Positions 34,122 to 43,855 of a DNA stretch of 64,000 bases are shown one piece after another. The first letter of the stretch is position 1; every line of letters begins with the position of its first letter. The DNA comes from Nocardia jejuensis NBRC 103114 (GTDB lineage Bacteria; Actinomycetota; Actinomycetes; Mycobacteriales; Mycobacteriaceae), in assembly GCF_001613145.1 (NCBI RefSeq), contig NZ_BDBU01000011.1, positions 49,206 to 113,205 of the forward strand, in the 5' to 3' direction. Made by a program: the position numbers and the translations under genes. The notes beneath the pieces are model-generated. The model was not told the DNA's origin and ran no database searches. It worked only from the letters and a program-made list of their open reading frames with translations.

Positions 34122-35966
34122 TCAGGTCCGCTTCGAGCGGATCATCCTGCGCCAGAGCGAACGATGCTCCGCCGAGAGCGACAGCTCGAGGTCGGCGCTC
34201 GCGGGTTCGTCCTCGTCCGGCTCGGGTGCCGGTGACGGTGCCAGTGCCGGAGCCGGTGACGAATCGGCGGACACCTCCGCATCGAGGGGCATTTCCGAGT
34301 CGGGCTCCAACTCCCCGACGGACTCCAGATCCCCGACGAACAGTGTCTCCTCCCCCAATGGCGGAAACGCCTCGGGCCGGGCGCGCACCGATTCGCGCAG
34401 GATCGCCGTGTCGGCGGCGGCTCCGAATACGGTGGGCGCGGTGCGCTCCGGCGGAGACTCGCGCACCACCGTGAGCTCCGGTCCGGGTGTGGCCACCGCG
34501 GCGGGCCGCGCATCGGTTACCGCGGCAGGCCGCGCATCGGCTACCGCGGCAGGCCGCCCTTCGACTCCTGCGGCAGGCCGCGCATCGGCTACTGCGGCAG
34601 GCCGCGAGTCGGCTACCGCAGCAGACCGCGCTTCCCCGGCCGCGGCAGACCGCGCACTCGACATCAGCGGCACCGTCGGCGCCGCCGGTGACACCGTCTC
34701 AGCCTGCGCGGCCGGTTGATCTCGCGGTGGCACCCGCTGCGGCATCGGCGTGGTCGGCGGATCCTGTGCGATCGCGCCCACCACCGGCAGTGCGGTGTCG
34801 CGCCGCAGGAAGGCCGGGCGCGCATCGGATTCCGGTGGGTCGAAATACCGGTGGAAGGTCGGGGTGAGGCTCGCCGAGAGCGGCGGATTGACCCAGGACC
34901 AGTCCGTCGGGCAGGTCCGCCCGGCGGCGTGCTCGCGATCGACGTGGTCCACGAACTGCCGCGCGACCGTGTGGTGATCGACCAGGTGCACGCGGGACTG
35001 CCGGTAGCTGTGCAGGATCGCGCGGCTCAGTTCGATCAGCGACTGATCCCGCCACAGCGTGCGGTCGCTGCTGCAGTCCAGGTTCATCCGATCCGCGATG
35101 GCCGGGAGCATGTCGTAGCGATCGGTGTCGCCGAGATTGCGGCCGATTTCCGAGGACACGTACCACCCGTTGAACGGCGCGCACGGATAGGTGATCCCGC
35201 CGATCTCCAGATCCATGTTCGATACCGCCGGTACCGCATGCCATTTCAGGCCGAGCTCGGCGAACCAGGAGAATTCGGGATGCGATATCGGCACTTCCAT
35301 GACGAGCTCGGGCGGCACCAGAAAATACCGAATGGTGTCGTCCGGGGTGTGAATCATGAGCGGCAGCACGTCGAACGGTCCGCCGGTCGCGCTCCACCCG
35401 AGATCCATCGCCAATTCGGTCAATTCGAGATTCGCCGGATCTCCGACGATTCCGCCACGCGTGCGATAACCGGCATAACGGATGAGCTGCGAATTCAGGA
35501 TTCGGAAGGCGCGGCCGTCCGCATCGGCGGGCGGCCCGATGGTGATCATCGAGCGCACCGCGCCACCATTGGTCGCGCGCTCGAGATGTTCCCAGCACGC
35601 TTGCGCGATTCCCGCGGCGGTGGTCTTGGTCCGCGCATCGAGGACATCCAGGGCGCGCCAGTGTTTGCGGCCGACACACCGATCGTGATTGCGCCACGCT
35701 AGCCTCGCACCGATTCCGAGCTCTTCGAGGCTGTGCTGATAGGTCCCCTCGCCGGCCAGTTCGTGCAGTGCCGCCATGCCGCGATCGGGCGGTAGATGTC
35801 CCAATTCGGGCTGCGCGAAGAACCTTCCGCACTCGCGCAGCTGGTCGGTGCGAGACCTGGACGGCACCGCGCGACTCATCGGGCAGCGGGGCGTAATATC
35901 TTGCAGGAGAACATCATCGGCCGTTTCGATACTCTGCGTACGTGCGGCCGCGGGAGAAATCGTCAT
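34122..35966 (-). CDS. nos: Bacterial nitric oxide synthase oxygenase with long repetitive C-terminal tail
   Basis: 614 residues. Residues 1-380 are the NOS oxygenase domain: heme-ligand Cys97 in W-R-N-H-D-R-C-V-G-R, substrate-arginine Glu273 in G-W-Y-V-S-S-E-I-G-R-N, and W-V-N-P-P-L-S-A-S-L-T-P-T-F-H near 360. It converts L-arginine to citrulline and NO using an external reductase, since no reductase domain is present. Residues 381-614 form an unusual tail: Pro/Ala region, about seven 8-residue units of the form A-R-P-A-A-V-A-D, then an acidic stretch and a basic end. Typical bacterial NOS is about 360-400 residues. ATG 35966 is used; an extended frame to 36092 has no homology. Confidence 0.9.
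   Translation of the reverse strand: MTISPAAARTQSIETADDVLLQDITPRCPMSRAVPSRSRTDQLRECGRFFAQPELGHLPPDRGMAALHELAGEGTYQHSLEELGIGARLAWRNHDRCVGRKHWRALDVLDARTKTTAAGIAQACWEHLERATNGGAVRSMITIGPPADADGRAFRILNSQLIRYAGYRTRGGIVGDPANLELTELAMDLGWSATGGPFDVLPLMIHTPDDTIRYFLVPPELVMEVPISHPEFSWFAELGLKWHAVPAVSNMDLEIGGITYPCAPFNGWYVSSEIGRNLGDTDRYDMLPAIADRMNLDCSSDRTLWRDQSLIELSRAILHSYRQSRVHLVDHHTVARQFVDHVDREHAAGRTCPTDWSWVNPPLSASLTPTFHRYFDPPESDARPAFLRRDTALPVVGAIAQDPPTTPMPQRVPPRDQPAAQAETVSPAAPTVPLMSSARSAAAGEARSAAVADSRPAAVADARPAAGVEGRPAAVADARPAAVTDARPAAVATPGPELTVVRESPPERTAPTVFGAAADTAILRESVRARPEAFPPLGEETLFVGDLESVGELEPDSEMPLDAEVSADSSPAPALAPSPAPEPDEDEPASADLELSLSAEHRSLWRRMIRSKRT
34497..34660 (-). repeat. 24-bp tandem coding repeat in the NOS tail
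   Basis: About seven imperfect copies coding for A-R-P-A-A-V-A-D-like units, Ala/Pro-rich and predicted disordered. Copies differ at one to four bases. Confidence 0.75.
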
Positions 35967-36171
35967 GGAGCGTGTGCTTTCGTGGCGTCGATTCAGTTGT
36001 AGCCCGGTCTCGTGAAGCAGGTCTAGCTCAATCTCTATCCACCGACCAATATATGACGAATTCACCCGCAGTTTGCCCGATTTGGACGACATCCCAGTTC
36101 ACACCCGTCGACACGCCACCCGAGCGACCGGTACGTACCCACTTCCCGCCACGAACCCCGAGGGCCGAAAG

Positions 36172-36780
36172 TCAGTCCGGCACATCCCAGAACGCCAATT
36201 CATGCCGCATACCGGACATAAAGAACCGTTCGGCACGATCTGGATCGACACCCGATTCGTCGAGCATCACCGCGACCCGTCGAGTCGATGCCGCGAACCC
36301 CGGATCCGAATACGTCTGCACCCATCGCCGATAGCGAGGTTCCCGCGGAAGATCCCGCGCCAGTAGCGATCCGAGCGTGCTGTACCCCCACATACACGGA
36401 TACAACGCCGCCAGTCCATCGCCGTACGACTCCGCCGACTCCAACAGGAACTCCGTATACGCCCGGCACGGACCACCTTTCACCGCACCCGCCAGATCAA
36501 CCCCGAACTCCCCCGCCAACCCCCGATGCAACGACAACTCCTCGTGAAACGTCGCATGAGCCAAATCCACCAGATCGCCCACATGCTCCGCCGGCGCCTG
36601 CCACGCCAATCGCGAGAACACCCGCACGTAATCGAGCAGGAACAGATAGTCCTGCTCCAGCCATGACCGAAATACCTCCTCCGCGAGATCCCCCCGCCCG
36701 ATCCCCACCACCAGAGGGTGCCTCGACTGCTCCTGCACCAAGGGCAGACCCAACTCTTGCAAACGCGCGGCCAGACTCAT
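36172..36780 (-). CDS. tenA: TenA/thiaminase II family protein
   Basis: 202 residues, all-helical fold of the TenA family, with the conserved W-L-E-Q-D-Y near residue 42 and the active-site Cys in the L-Y-P-C-M-W-G-Y motif. TenA salvages thiamine by hydrolysing aminopyrimidine; no other thiamine gene is near. Family members with different roles exist, so the enzymatic activity is inferred. Start ATG 36780. Divergent from the DedA gene. Confidence 0.85.
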   Translation of the reverse strand: MSLAARLQELGLPLVQEQSRHPLVVGIGRGDLAEEVFRSWLEQDYLFLLDYVRVFSRLAWQAPAEHVGDLVDLAHATFHEELSLHRGLAGEFGVDLAGAVKGGPCRAYTEFLLESAESYGDGLAALYPCMWGYSTLGSLLARDLPREPRYRRWVQTYSDPGFAASTRRVAVMLDESGVDPDRAERFFMSGMRHELAFWDVPD

Positions 36781-36949
36781 CCCCCGAGTCAATCAGGTGA
36801 GACGATCCCGAGCTCCACGCACCTGGCGCGGGCACTCGAGCACCCCGCACCGGCGGACATCCGCGGCGTCACCGAAAGGTGAGTGAACCGTGTTCGAGCG
36901 GTGCGGGTGTTGCCGCGGGCCACGGCGTCGCGCCGGTTAGCGTCGTCGC

Positions 36950-37576
36950 ATGGACTCCCTGGTCGAGCGGATAACCAGCATCGCCCCGGTCTGGATGCAC
37001 GTCGTCGTCGGGGCACTGGTCTTCGCCGAGGAATCGATGATCTTCGGCCTGCTGGTGCCCGGCGACACCGCCGCCCTGCTGGCCGGGGTCGTCGCCGGGC
37101 AATGGCACGCGGGTCTGCCGATGACCTTGGTCCTGGTCATCGTGGCCGCGATCGCCGGGGCCAGCGTCGGCTACGGCTTCGGCCGCCACTACGGGACCAG
37201 GATGCTGCGGTGGGCGATGTTCGACCGGTACCGCGACAAACTCGACCGGACCGGGCAGTTCCTCGAACGCCACGGCAACTGGGCCATCGTGTTCGGCCGG
37301 TTCAGCACCTTCTTCCGGACGATGCTGCCGCACCTGGTCGGCATGTCGCCCATCTCCTACGGCCGCTTCCTGATCGTCACCACCGTGGGCGCCATCCTGT
37401 GGGGATCGACCCTGGTGACCGCGGGATACTTTGCGGGGCAATCGATTACGGCCTTGGCCCGGCAAGTCGACTCCGTGCTGGCGATCATCGTCCCGGTGGT
37501 GGCCCTGGCCGCGTTCGGTTATTGGAAATGGCGGCAGCGCCGCTCGGCCGCCCTGCCGCCGCCTGCCACGCCGTGA
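36950..37576 (+). CDS. DedA family membrane protein
   Basis: 208 residues with four or five hydrophobic spans. The family's E-E-S-M-I-F-G-L-L-V-P-G-D segment and the F-G-R-F-S-T-F-F-R motif are present (the conserved Glu/Asp and Arg residues needed by DedA proteins). DedA proteins act in membrane lipid flipping (undecaprenyl phosphate or phospholipid) and envelope homeostasis. Divergent from tenA; unrelated in function. Confidence 0.9.
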   Translation: MDSLVERITSIAPVWMHVVVGALVFAEESMIFGLLVPGDTAALLAGVVAGQWHAGLPMTLVLVIVAAIAGASVGYGFGRHYGTRMLRWAMFDRYRDKLDRTGQFLERHGNWAIVFGRFSTFFRTMLPHLVGMSPISYGRFLIVTTVGAILWGSTLVTAGYFAGQSITALARQVDSVLAIIVPVVALAAFGYWKWRQRRSAALPPPATP

Positions 37577-37601
37577 GCCGCGATCGGCCGAAGCGGCCCG
37601 G

Positions 37602-38084
37602 TCACAACGACCCTGAACTGCCGGAATTCGCGCCGCTGTTCCCGTTGCATCCCGTGGGATCGGGAGCGGGCGGCCGTCCGCCGCCGGAGGCGGGCAGGAC
37701 GGTCACCGTGGCGGAGGTGCTCTTGCCGCCCATCGTCGCAGTGATGACGTGCGTACCGGCGACCTGCGGCGCCCAGCCGACGCTGGTCCCCACCGACGGT
37801 TTGCCCGAGGATCCGTACGACGACCAGCCCGGCACCCAGCGACCCGCGAAGCAGGTCCCGTTGTCGGTGAACACGATCTGCTGTCCGAGCAGCTGGTCTT
37901 CGGGCCAGTAGTCCACGCTGTACCACTTCCCCACCGTGTAGGTCGGGTCGGGCGATCCCGTGTGCACCTGGATCTCGAGCGCTGCGGACGCCGACGGCGC
38001 CGTCATCACCATCACCGCCGAGGTTGCCATCAAAGCCTGTGCGCCCCAGGCAATTCGACGCCCCGACTTACCGCGTGCACTCAT
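37602..38084 (-). CDS. Secreted Ig-like small protein
   Basis: 160 residues. Signal peptide with cleavage near A-S-A-S-A|A-L-E-I at residue 35. The mature region forms a beta-rich domain (I-V-F-T-D-N-G-T-C-F ... H-V-I-T-A-T-M-G-G-K-S) with two cysteines, followed by a Gly/Ser/Asn-rich tail. It looks like a small Ig-like fold, extracellular. No enzymatic motif. Convergent to DedA with a 25-bp gap. Confidence 0.65.
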   Translation of the reverse strand: MSARGKSGRRIAWGAQALMATSAVMVMTAPSASAALEIQVHTGSPDPTYTVGKWYSVDYWPEDQLLGQQIVFTDNGTCFAGRWVPGWSSYGSSGKPSVGTSVGWAPQVAGTHVITATMGGKSTSATVTVLPASGGGRPPAPDPTGCNGNSGANSGSSGSL

Positions 38085-38391
38085 CTTCCACTCCTGTTCG
38101 ACAGCCCCGAAACGGCCGAGTCGGCGAACTCTAACGCCGACAAGCAGTGAAATGCGGAAGTTTCATAAAGCCGCGATGCCCGCAATTATCGGGGCTGGAC
38201 CCGGGAAACAAGCGCCTCGCCCACTACTACCGGGTTCCGATATCCACGACTTCGGTACCCCTGACAGGGGCACCAAAGTGACTGAGAACAAACAATTTTC
38301 GATGATACGGTCCGGGCGTCGGTCCAGCTCGCCGACGCACCCGCGACGTCGATCACCAGGTGCGCCCCGGCTTCACGAAACGAGATCCCCC
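38085..38391. other. Divergent promoter region between two secreted-protein genes
   Basis: 307 bp, lower GC. Contains a 9-bp hairpin at about 38254-38274 (GGTACCCCT/AGGGGCACC). No ORF is supported. Confidence 0.4.
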
Positions 38392-39051
38392 ATGCTGCAC
38401 ACCCTCCGCACGCGCCGCGCCCTGGCCGCGCTCGCTCTTCTCACACCTCTCGGCGCGATGCTCACCGCCACTGCGCCCGCGCAGGCCGGGGCCACGACGT
38501 GGACCGTCACCAACTCCAATGCCGACGGCGCCTTCACGGCGGTGTCGGGGCAGGTCACCGTCAAGAACAAGGCCGGGACGACGCTGTTCACCTGCGCGAG
38601 TCTGACTTCGACGGGCAAGCTGGTCCCGGGCACCCGGACCGGTTCCGCTCTGGGCAGCATCGATACCACCGCGGCCACCACCTGCACCGGGCCCGAGGGC
38701 ACGGTGTGGAACGCCACCGGCGTCATGATGGGCGACTCCGCTCTGGTCGGCAACAGCTACAACGCCGCGACCGGAACCAGCTCGATCACCAACGGCCCCA
38801 ACAGCACATCGGTCAATATCGCCTTCACCAGCAGAGACACCGCGCACCAGTGCGCGTTCTTCACTCGCTCGACCGCGATGACCTACACCAACTCCACCGC
38901 CACGCTGAAGACCACCACGGCGGTGGTCAAGGTCGCCACCGCGAGCGGTTCCCCGACGTGTCAGGGACTGCTCACCCAGGGCGAGACGATCACCTTCGCC
39001 ACCGAGTACGCCCTGAGCCCGGCCGTCAAGATCACCGCGTCCACGAACTGA
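38392..39051 (+). CDS. Secreted beta-rich protein of unknown function
   Basis: 219 residues. Signal peptide of 32 residues ending A-P-A-Q-A|G-A. The mature part is Thr/Ser-rich, with four cysteines probably forming two disulfides, alternating polar/hydrophobic beta strands. Similar small exported proteins occur in Nocardia and Rhodococcus; role unknown. ATG at 38392; the longer frame upstream has no start signals. Followed by a strong bidirectional terminator. Confidence 0.7.
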   Translation: MLHTLRTRRALAALALLTPLGAMLTATAPAQAGATTWTVTNSNADGAFTAVSGQVTVKNKAGTTLFTCASLTSTGKLVPGTRTGSALGSIDTTAATTCTGPEGTVWNATGVMMGDSALVGNSYNAATGTSSITNGPNSTSVNIAFTSRDTAHQCAFFTRSTAMTYTNSTATLKTTTAVVKVATASGSPTCQGLLTQGETITFATEYALSPAVKITASTN

Positions 39052-39095
39052 CCGGGCTGCTGCAACAGCCCTCCTGAGGCGCTGCCCCGTGAAGA

Positions 39096-39133
39096 AAAAG
39101 GGCCGGGCATCCGTTCGGATGCCCGGCCCTTTT
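39096..39133. terminator. Strong bidirectional intrinsic terminator
   Basis: Perfect 17-bp stem (AAAAGGGCCGGGCATCC and complement) with a GTTC loop, A-run on one side and T-run on the other. It serves both the secreted-protein gene and the convergent mycolyltransferase gene. Confidence 0.9.
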
Positions 39134-39146
39134 CGGATGCGCGGTG

Positions 39147-40160
39147 TCAGAGACCCATGCCCTGGGCCAGCAGCGGCCAGGAGTCGTGCAGGGCCTGCTC
39201 CCAGTACGGCCAGTAGTGCGTGCCGACCGGGTTGAACTGGTAGGTGGCAGGAATCGAGAGGCCGTCGAGACGGCTCTTGAGGTTCGAGGTGCACCCGTTG
39301 ACGGCGGCCTCGATGATCATGCCGAGGGCGAGGTTCATGCCGCCGGTGACGCCGGGCGCGCTGCCCAGGTAGTACTGCACGTCGTCCATGCCCGGGATGC
39401 CGCTGCCGCTGGAGACGTAGAGCAGCGTGCCGCGCAGCTTCTCGGCGTTGATCACCGGGTCGTTGGCGGCCCACAGCGGGCTGTCGTCGGGACCGTACAT
39501 ATTGGCGACCTTGCCGCCGGCCCAGGTCTCGGTGGCGAGCTTGACGAACTGCTTGCCCGCCGGATCCGCGATCTGCGCGCAACCGCTGTAGGCGGCGACG
39601 GACTTCCACAGTCCGGGCTTGGCCTCGGCCAGCTGCAGCACCGAGGTGCCGGAGGTGGACAGACCGGTCAGCGCGTTGAGACCGGTGGAGTGCAGCGACT
39701 CGTCCAGCAGCGGCGGAAGCTCCTCGGTGAAGAAGGTCTTCCACTTGTTGACGCCGAGGTTCGGGTCGGGGTTGATCCAGTCGGTGTAGTAGCTCCCGAG
39801 ACCACCGATGGGCTGGATGACATTGACCGGCTTGTCGGCCAGCCATTCCAGCGCCTTGGTGCGGGCCTTCCAATTGGCGGTGCCCTCACCGCCGTCGAGG
39901 CCGTTGAGCATGTACAGGTTCGGAGCGGGCTGGGATTCGTCGGCCGGACGCTGCACGTCGACCGTGATCTCCTTCTCCATCGCCGCCGAGTACACCTTCA
40001 GATGCCAGGTGCGTCCGTCCTTGGAGATCGAGGTGATCGCCGAGGGTTTGTCCGGAGCGGCGGAGGAGGTACCACCGGGCAACGCCAGGAACATGGCGGC
40101 GGTGAGCGCGACAGCGGTGGTACGCAGGGCGAAGACGTTACGTAGTGCGGTGAGCTTCAT
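39147..40160 (-). CDS. Mycolyltransferase, antigen 85-like esterase
   Basis: 337 residues with a signal peptide (about 1-35). Alpha/beta hydrolase fold with the nucleophile Ser168 in G-L-S-T-S-G and the conserved H of G-T-H-Y-W-P-Y-W near the C-terminus. It transfers mycolic acids between trehalose mycolates and the arabinogalactan, as FbpA-C do. W-A-G-G-K and Y-G-P-D-D segments are shared with the family. Nocardia genomes normally have several copies. ATG at 40160. Supports placement in a mycolate-producing genus. Confidence 0.9.
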   Translation of the reverse strand: MKLTALRNVFALRTTAVALTAAMFLALPGGTSSAAPDKPSAITSISKDGRTWHLKVYSAAMEKEITVDVQRPADESQPAPNLYMLNGLDGGEGTANWKARTKALEWLADKPVNVIQPIGGLGSYYTDWINPDPNLGVNKWKTFFTEELPPLLDESLHSTGLNALTGLSTSGTSVLQLAEAKPGLWKSVAAYSGCAQIADPAGKQFVKLATETWAGGKVANMYGPDDSPLWAANDPVINAEKLRGTLLYVSSGSGIPGMDDVQYYLGSAPGVTGGMNLALGMIIEAAVNGCTSNLKSRLDGLSIPATYQFNPVGTHYWPYWEQALHDSWPLLAQGMGL

Positions 40161-40357
40161 CGAAACAGTCGGTTCCAGTCCACGGGCCGCCGTGGGCCTC
40201 GTCATCGTCGAAATGGTTGTGCGGCGGTCCATCGACCGCCCTGTCCTCCACGCTAGTCTGATCTTGGGGCAAATTCGTTACTCGACAGTCTCATTCACCG
40301 GTATTCCGGGCCCTCGTTCGCCTAGCGTGAGCGCAGTTGATGTCGAGAGGGGTCTTG

Positions 40358-41722
40358 ATGCGAGCCGGGATGCTGACCGCTGCGGAACTCGTGCAGCAGG
40401 TGGACGCGGGAACGATCGACACGGTCCTGGTCGCGATGACCGATATGCAGGGCCGACTGCAGGGCAAGCGATGCTCCGCGAGATATTTCGTGCAGGAGGT
40501 CCTCGAGCACGCGACCGAGGCCTGCGACTACCTGCTGGCGGTGGACGTCGAGATGACGACCGTGGACGGCTACGAGATGTCCTCCTGGGATACCGGCTAC
40601 GGCGATTTCGTGCTGAAACCCGATCTCGACACGCTGCGGCTGGTGCCGTGGCTGCCGGGCACCGCGCTGGTGCTGTGCGATGTGGAGCGGGTGGATCCGC
40701 ACGGAACACCCGTGACCGCCTCCCCGCGACAGATCCTGCGCGGCCAGCTCGACCGCCTGGCCGAGCTCGGCCTGCACGCCTACGCCGGTACCGAACTCGA
40801 ATTCCTGGTCTTCGACGACAGCTACGAATCGGCCTTTCGCGGCGGCTACCGCGAGCTGACCCCCGCCAACCAGTACAACGTCGACTATTCGATGCTCGGC
40901 ACCGCCCGCGTCGAACCGCTGCTGCGCCGCATCCGCAACGAGATGTCCGGTGCGGGAATGTATGTCGAGTCGGCCAAGGGCGAGTGCAACCCCGGCCAGC
41001 ACGAGATCGCGTTCCGCTACGACGAAGCGCTGATCACCTGCGACAACCACAGCATCTACAAGACCGGCGCCAAGGAGATCGCCGCCCAGGAGGGGCGCGC
41101 ACTGACCTTCATGGCGAAATACAATGAGCGCGAGGGCAATTCGTGCCACATCCACCTGAGCCTGCGCAATGACGCGGGCGAGCCGGTCTTCCCCGGCGAC
41201 GCGGCGGACGGCGGATCGCCCCTGATGCGGCACTTCCTGGCCGGACAGCTCGCCTGCCTGCGCGAGTTCACCTACCTGCTCGCCCCGAACATCAACTCCT
41301 ACAAGCGCTTCCAGGCGGGCAGTTTCGCACCGACCGCGGTGGCGTGGGGGCGCGACAATCGCACCTGCGCGCTGCGCGTGGTCGGGCACGGTCCGGCGCT
41401 GAGGTTCGAGAACCGGGTTCCCGGCGGCGATGTGAATCCGTATCTGGCGGTGGCCGCCACCATCGCGGCCGGATTGCACGGCGTGCAGCAGGAGCTCGAG
41501 TTGGAACCCGAATTCCAGGGCAACGCCTACCTGTCCGATCGTCCCCGGGTGCCGCGCACGCTCCGTGACGCGGCGCAGCTGTTCGGCGAGAGCACGATCG
41601 CGCGGCAGGCGTTCGGGCAGGACGTGGTCGCGCACTACCGCAACGCGGCGCGGGTGGAGATCGACGCCTACGATGCCGCCGTGACCGATTGGGAGCGGAT
41701 GCGTGGCTTCGAACGACTCTGA
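40358..41722 (+). CDS. glnA4: Glutamine synthetase-like gamma-glutamylamine synthetase
   Basis: 454 residues. N-terminal GS beta-grasp (residues 10-110) and the catalytic domain with E-x-E (T-E-L-E-F-L-V), N-P-G-Q-H-E and the H-I-H-L-S metal-site region. It lacks the GlnA adenylylation-site loop. Ligates glutamate to an amine (mono- or polyamine, ethanolamine) using ATP. Gene order glnA4, GATase, ALDH, SDR equals mycobacterial Rv2860c-Rv2857c. Several near-by starts; ATG 40358 preceded by GAGAGGGG. True substrate not determined. Confidence 0.88.
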   Translation: MRAGMLTAAELVQQVDAGTIDTVLVAMTDMQGRLQGKRCSARYFVQEVLEHATEACDYLLAVDVEMTTVDGYEMSSWDTGYGDFVLKPDLDTLRLVPWLPGTALVLCDVERVDPHGTPVTASPRQILRGQLDRLAELGLHAYAGTELEFLVFDDSYESAFRGGYRELTPANQYNVDYSMLGTARVEPLLRRIRNEMSGAGMYVESAKGECNPGQHEIAFRYDEALITCDNHSIYKTGAKEIAAQEGRALTFMAKYNEREGNSCHIHLSLRNDAGEPVFPGDAADGGSPLMRHFLAGQLACLREFTYLLAPNINSYKRFQAGSFAPTAVAWGRDNRTCALRVVGHGPALRFENRVPGGDVNPYLAVAATIAAGLHGVQQELELEPEFQGNAYLSDRPRVPRTLRDAAQLFGESTIARQAFGQDVVAHYRNAARVEIDAYDAAVTDWERMRGFERL

Positions 41723-42470
41723 GCACGCCCGGCGCCCCCTGATCGGCCTGCCCACCTACTCCGAACCCACCCGGTTCGGCGTCTGGGATGTCGAGAGCGC
41801 GGTCCTGCCGCGCGGCTACGTCGACATGACCGACGCGGCCGGCGGTATCCCGGTCCTGTTGCCGCCCACCGGAACCGCGCGCCCGGAACTCCTCGAGCGC
41901 CTGGACGGCCTGGTCCTGACCGGCGGCGCGGACATCGACCCCGCCCGCTACGGGGCCGAGCGCGACCCCGCCACCGGCGGCACCCGGCCCGATCGGGACG
42001 AGTTCGAATTCGGCCTGTTCGCGCTCGCCCGCGACGCGGGCATGCCGGTGCTGGCGGTGTGCCGCGGCCTGCAACTGGTGAACGTCGCCCTGGGCGGCAC
42101 GCTGCTGCAGCATCTTCCGGACGTGCTCGGCCACACCGAGCACGCGCACACCCCCGGCGCGTTCGGCGTCACCACCGTCCGCACGACGCCCGGCAGCCGG
42201 GTGGCCGAGATCGCCGGGGCGCGAATACACGCGCACTGCCACCATCATCAGGCGATCGACACACTCGCACCCGGTCTGCTCGCCACCGCGCACGCGCAGG
42301 ACGGCACCGTCGAGGCGGTGGAGACCGGCTCCGGCCCGTTCCTGCTCGGCGTGCAATGGCATCCGGAGGCGAACGCCACCGATCACGGGCTGATGCGCGC
42401 ACTGGTCGAGCAGGCGGCACTATACGGGGAAGCACGGACGGCGACAGCGGAAAGGAAGCGTGACAGGTGA
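41703..42470 (+). CDS. Gamma-glutamyl-amine hydrolase, class I GATase-like (PuuD-like)
   Basis: 255 residues. Cysteine nucleophile Cys120 in A-V-C-R-G-L-Q, and the H-P-E triad partner in G-V-Q-W-H-P-E. It would release glutamate from the gamma-glutamylated product. GTG start, overlapping the glnA4 end by 20 bp. Confidence 0.88.
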   Translation: MASNDSEHARRPLIGLPTYSEPTRFGVWDVESAVLPRGYVDMTDAAGGIPVLLPPTGTARPELLERLDGLVLTGGADIDPARYGAERDPATGGTRPDRDEFEFGLFALARDAGMPVLAVCRGLQLVNVALGGTLLQHLPDVLGHTEHAHTPGAFGVTTVRTTPGSRVAEIAGARIHAHCHHHQAIDTLAPGLLATAHAQDGTVEAVETGSGPFLLGVQWHPEANATDHGLMRALVEQAALYGEARTATAERKRDR

Positions 42471-43831
42471 CAACCACCCAGGTGATCAACCCCGCGACCG
42501 AACAGGTCGTGGCCACCGTGTCGCAGGCCGACGAGGCCGCGACCGACGCCGCCATCGCGCGGGCGCAGCGGGCGGCACCGGGCTGGCGCGATCTCGCACC
42601 GGGCGACCGGGCGCGCCTGCTGCGGCGGTTCGCCGAGGCGGTGGACGCCGATCTGGAGAACCTGGCGCAGCTCGAGGTGCGCAATGCCGGGCACACCATC
42701 GGCAATGCCCGCTGGGAGGCGGGCAACGTCCGTGATGTGCTGCACTACAGCGCCGGACTGCCGGAGCGGCTGCTGGGCAGTCAGATTCCGGTCGCCGGGG
42801 GTGTGAACATCACCTTCTGCGAGCCGCTCGGGGTGGTCGGCATCATCGTGCCGTGGAACTTCCCGATGCCGATCGCGGCCTGGGGTTTCGGCCCGGCCCT
42901 CGCGGCCGGGAACACCGTGGTGCTCAAACCCGCCGACCTCACCCCGCTGACCGCGATCCGTCTGGGTGAACTGGCATTGCGGGCGGGGTTGCCCGAGAAC
43001 GTCTTTCAGGTGATCCCGGGCCGTGGCTCGGTGGTCGGCGCGCGCTTCGTCACCCATCCCGGCGTGCGCAAGGTGGTGTTCACCGGCTCCACCGAGGTCG
43101 GCAAGGGCATCATGGCCGGGTGCGCCGAGCAGGTGAAGCGGGTGACGCTCGAGCTGGGCGGCAAGAGCGCCAATATCGTGTTCGCCGACGCGGATATCGA
43201 GAAGGCCGCGGCCACCGCCCCCTACGGCGTGTTCGACAATGCCGGGCAGGACTGCTGCGCACGTTCCCGGATCCTGGTGCAGCGCAGCGTGTTCGACCGC
43301 TTCCTGGAGTTGCTGGAACCGGCCGTGCAGGGGGTGAAGGTCGGAGATCCCGCCGACGAGGGAACCGAGATGGGCCCGCTCATCTCCGCCGCGCACCGTG
43401 AACGGGTCGCCGCCTACGTGGAGCCCTCCACCAAGGTGGCCTTCACCGGCTCCCGCCCCGAGGGTCCCGGCTTCTGGTATCCGCCGACGGTCGTGCTGCC
43501 CTCGGGCCCCGCGGATCGGGTGCTCGTCGAGGAGGTGTTCGGCCCGGTCGTGGCGGTGCTGCCGTTCGAGGACGAGGCCGATGCCCTGCGCATCGCGAAC
43601 GACACCGAGTTCGGTCTGTCGGGCTCCGTCTGGACCTCGAACGTGGGTCGCGCGCTGCGGGTGGCCCGCGGCGTGGAGGCCGGGAACCTGTCGGTGAATT
43701 CGCACTCCTCCGTGCGGTATTGGACGCCGTTCGGCGGATACAAACAGTCCGGCCTCGGCCGCGAACTCGGGCCCGACGCCGCCCGCGCCTTCACCGAGAC
43801 CAAGAACGTCTTCATCGCCACCGATCAATGA
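42467..43831 (+). CDS. aldC: Aldehyde dehydrogenase (AldC-like)
   Basis: 454 residues. Catalytic Cys263 in G-Q-D-C, general base Glu229 in L-E-L-G-G-K, and F-T-G-S-T-E-V-G-K NAD-binding loop. It oxidises the gamma-glutamyl-aminoaldehyde to the acid. GTGA overlap with the hydrolase. Confidence 0.92.
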   Translation: MTTTQVINPATEQVVATVSQADEAATDAAIARAQRAAPGWRDLAPGDRARLLRRFAEAVDADLENLAQLEVRNAGHTIGNARWEAGNVRDVLHYSAGLPERLLGSQIPVAGGVNITFCEPLGVVGIIVPWNFPMPIAAWGFGPALAAGNTVVLKPADLTPLTAIRLGELALRAGLPENVFQVIPGRGSVVGARFVTHPGVRKVVFTGSTEVGKGIMAGCAEQVKRVTLELGGKSANIVFADADIEKAAATAPYGVFDNAGQDCCARSRILVQRSVFDRFLELLEPAVQGVKVGDPADEGTEMGPLISAAHRERVAAYVEPSTKVAFTGSRPEGPGFWYPPTVVLPSGPADRVLVEEVFGPVVAVLPFEDEADALRIANDTEFGLSGSVWTSNVGRALRVARGVEAGNLSVNSHSSVRYWTPFGGYKQSGLGRELGPDAARAFTETKNVFIATDQ

Positions 43832-43855
43832 CCGAACCATCAGATCGAAGGAGAT

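Noticed and set aside
35967..36092. N-terminal extension of the NO synthase
   Set aside because: No similarity to NOS, no ribosome-binding site, and an adequate internal ATG at 35966.
38353..39873. 506-codon minus-strand ORF
   Set aside because: Out of frame with the mycolyltransferase and antisense to the secreted-protein gene; it crosses the strong terminator.
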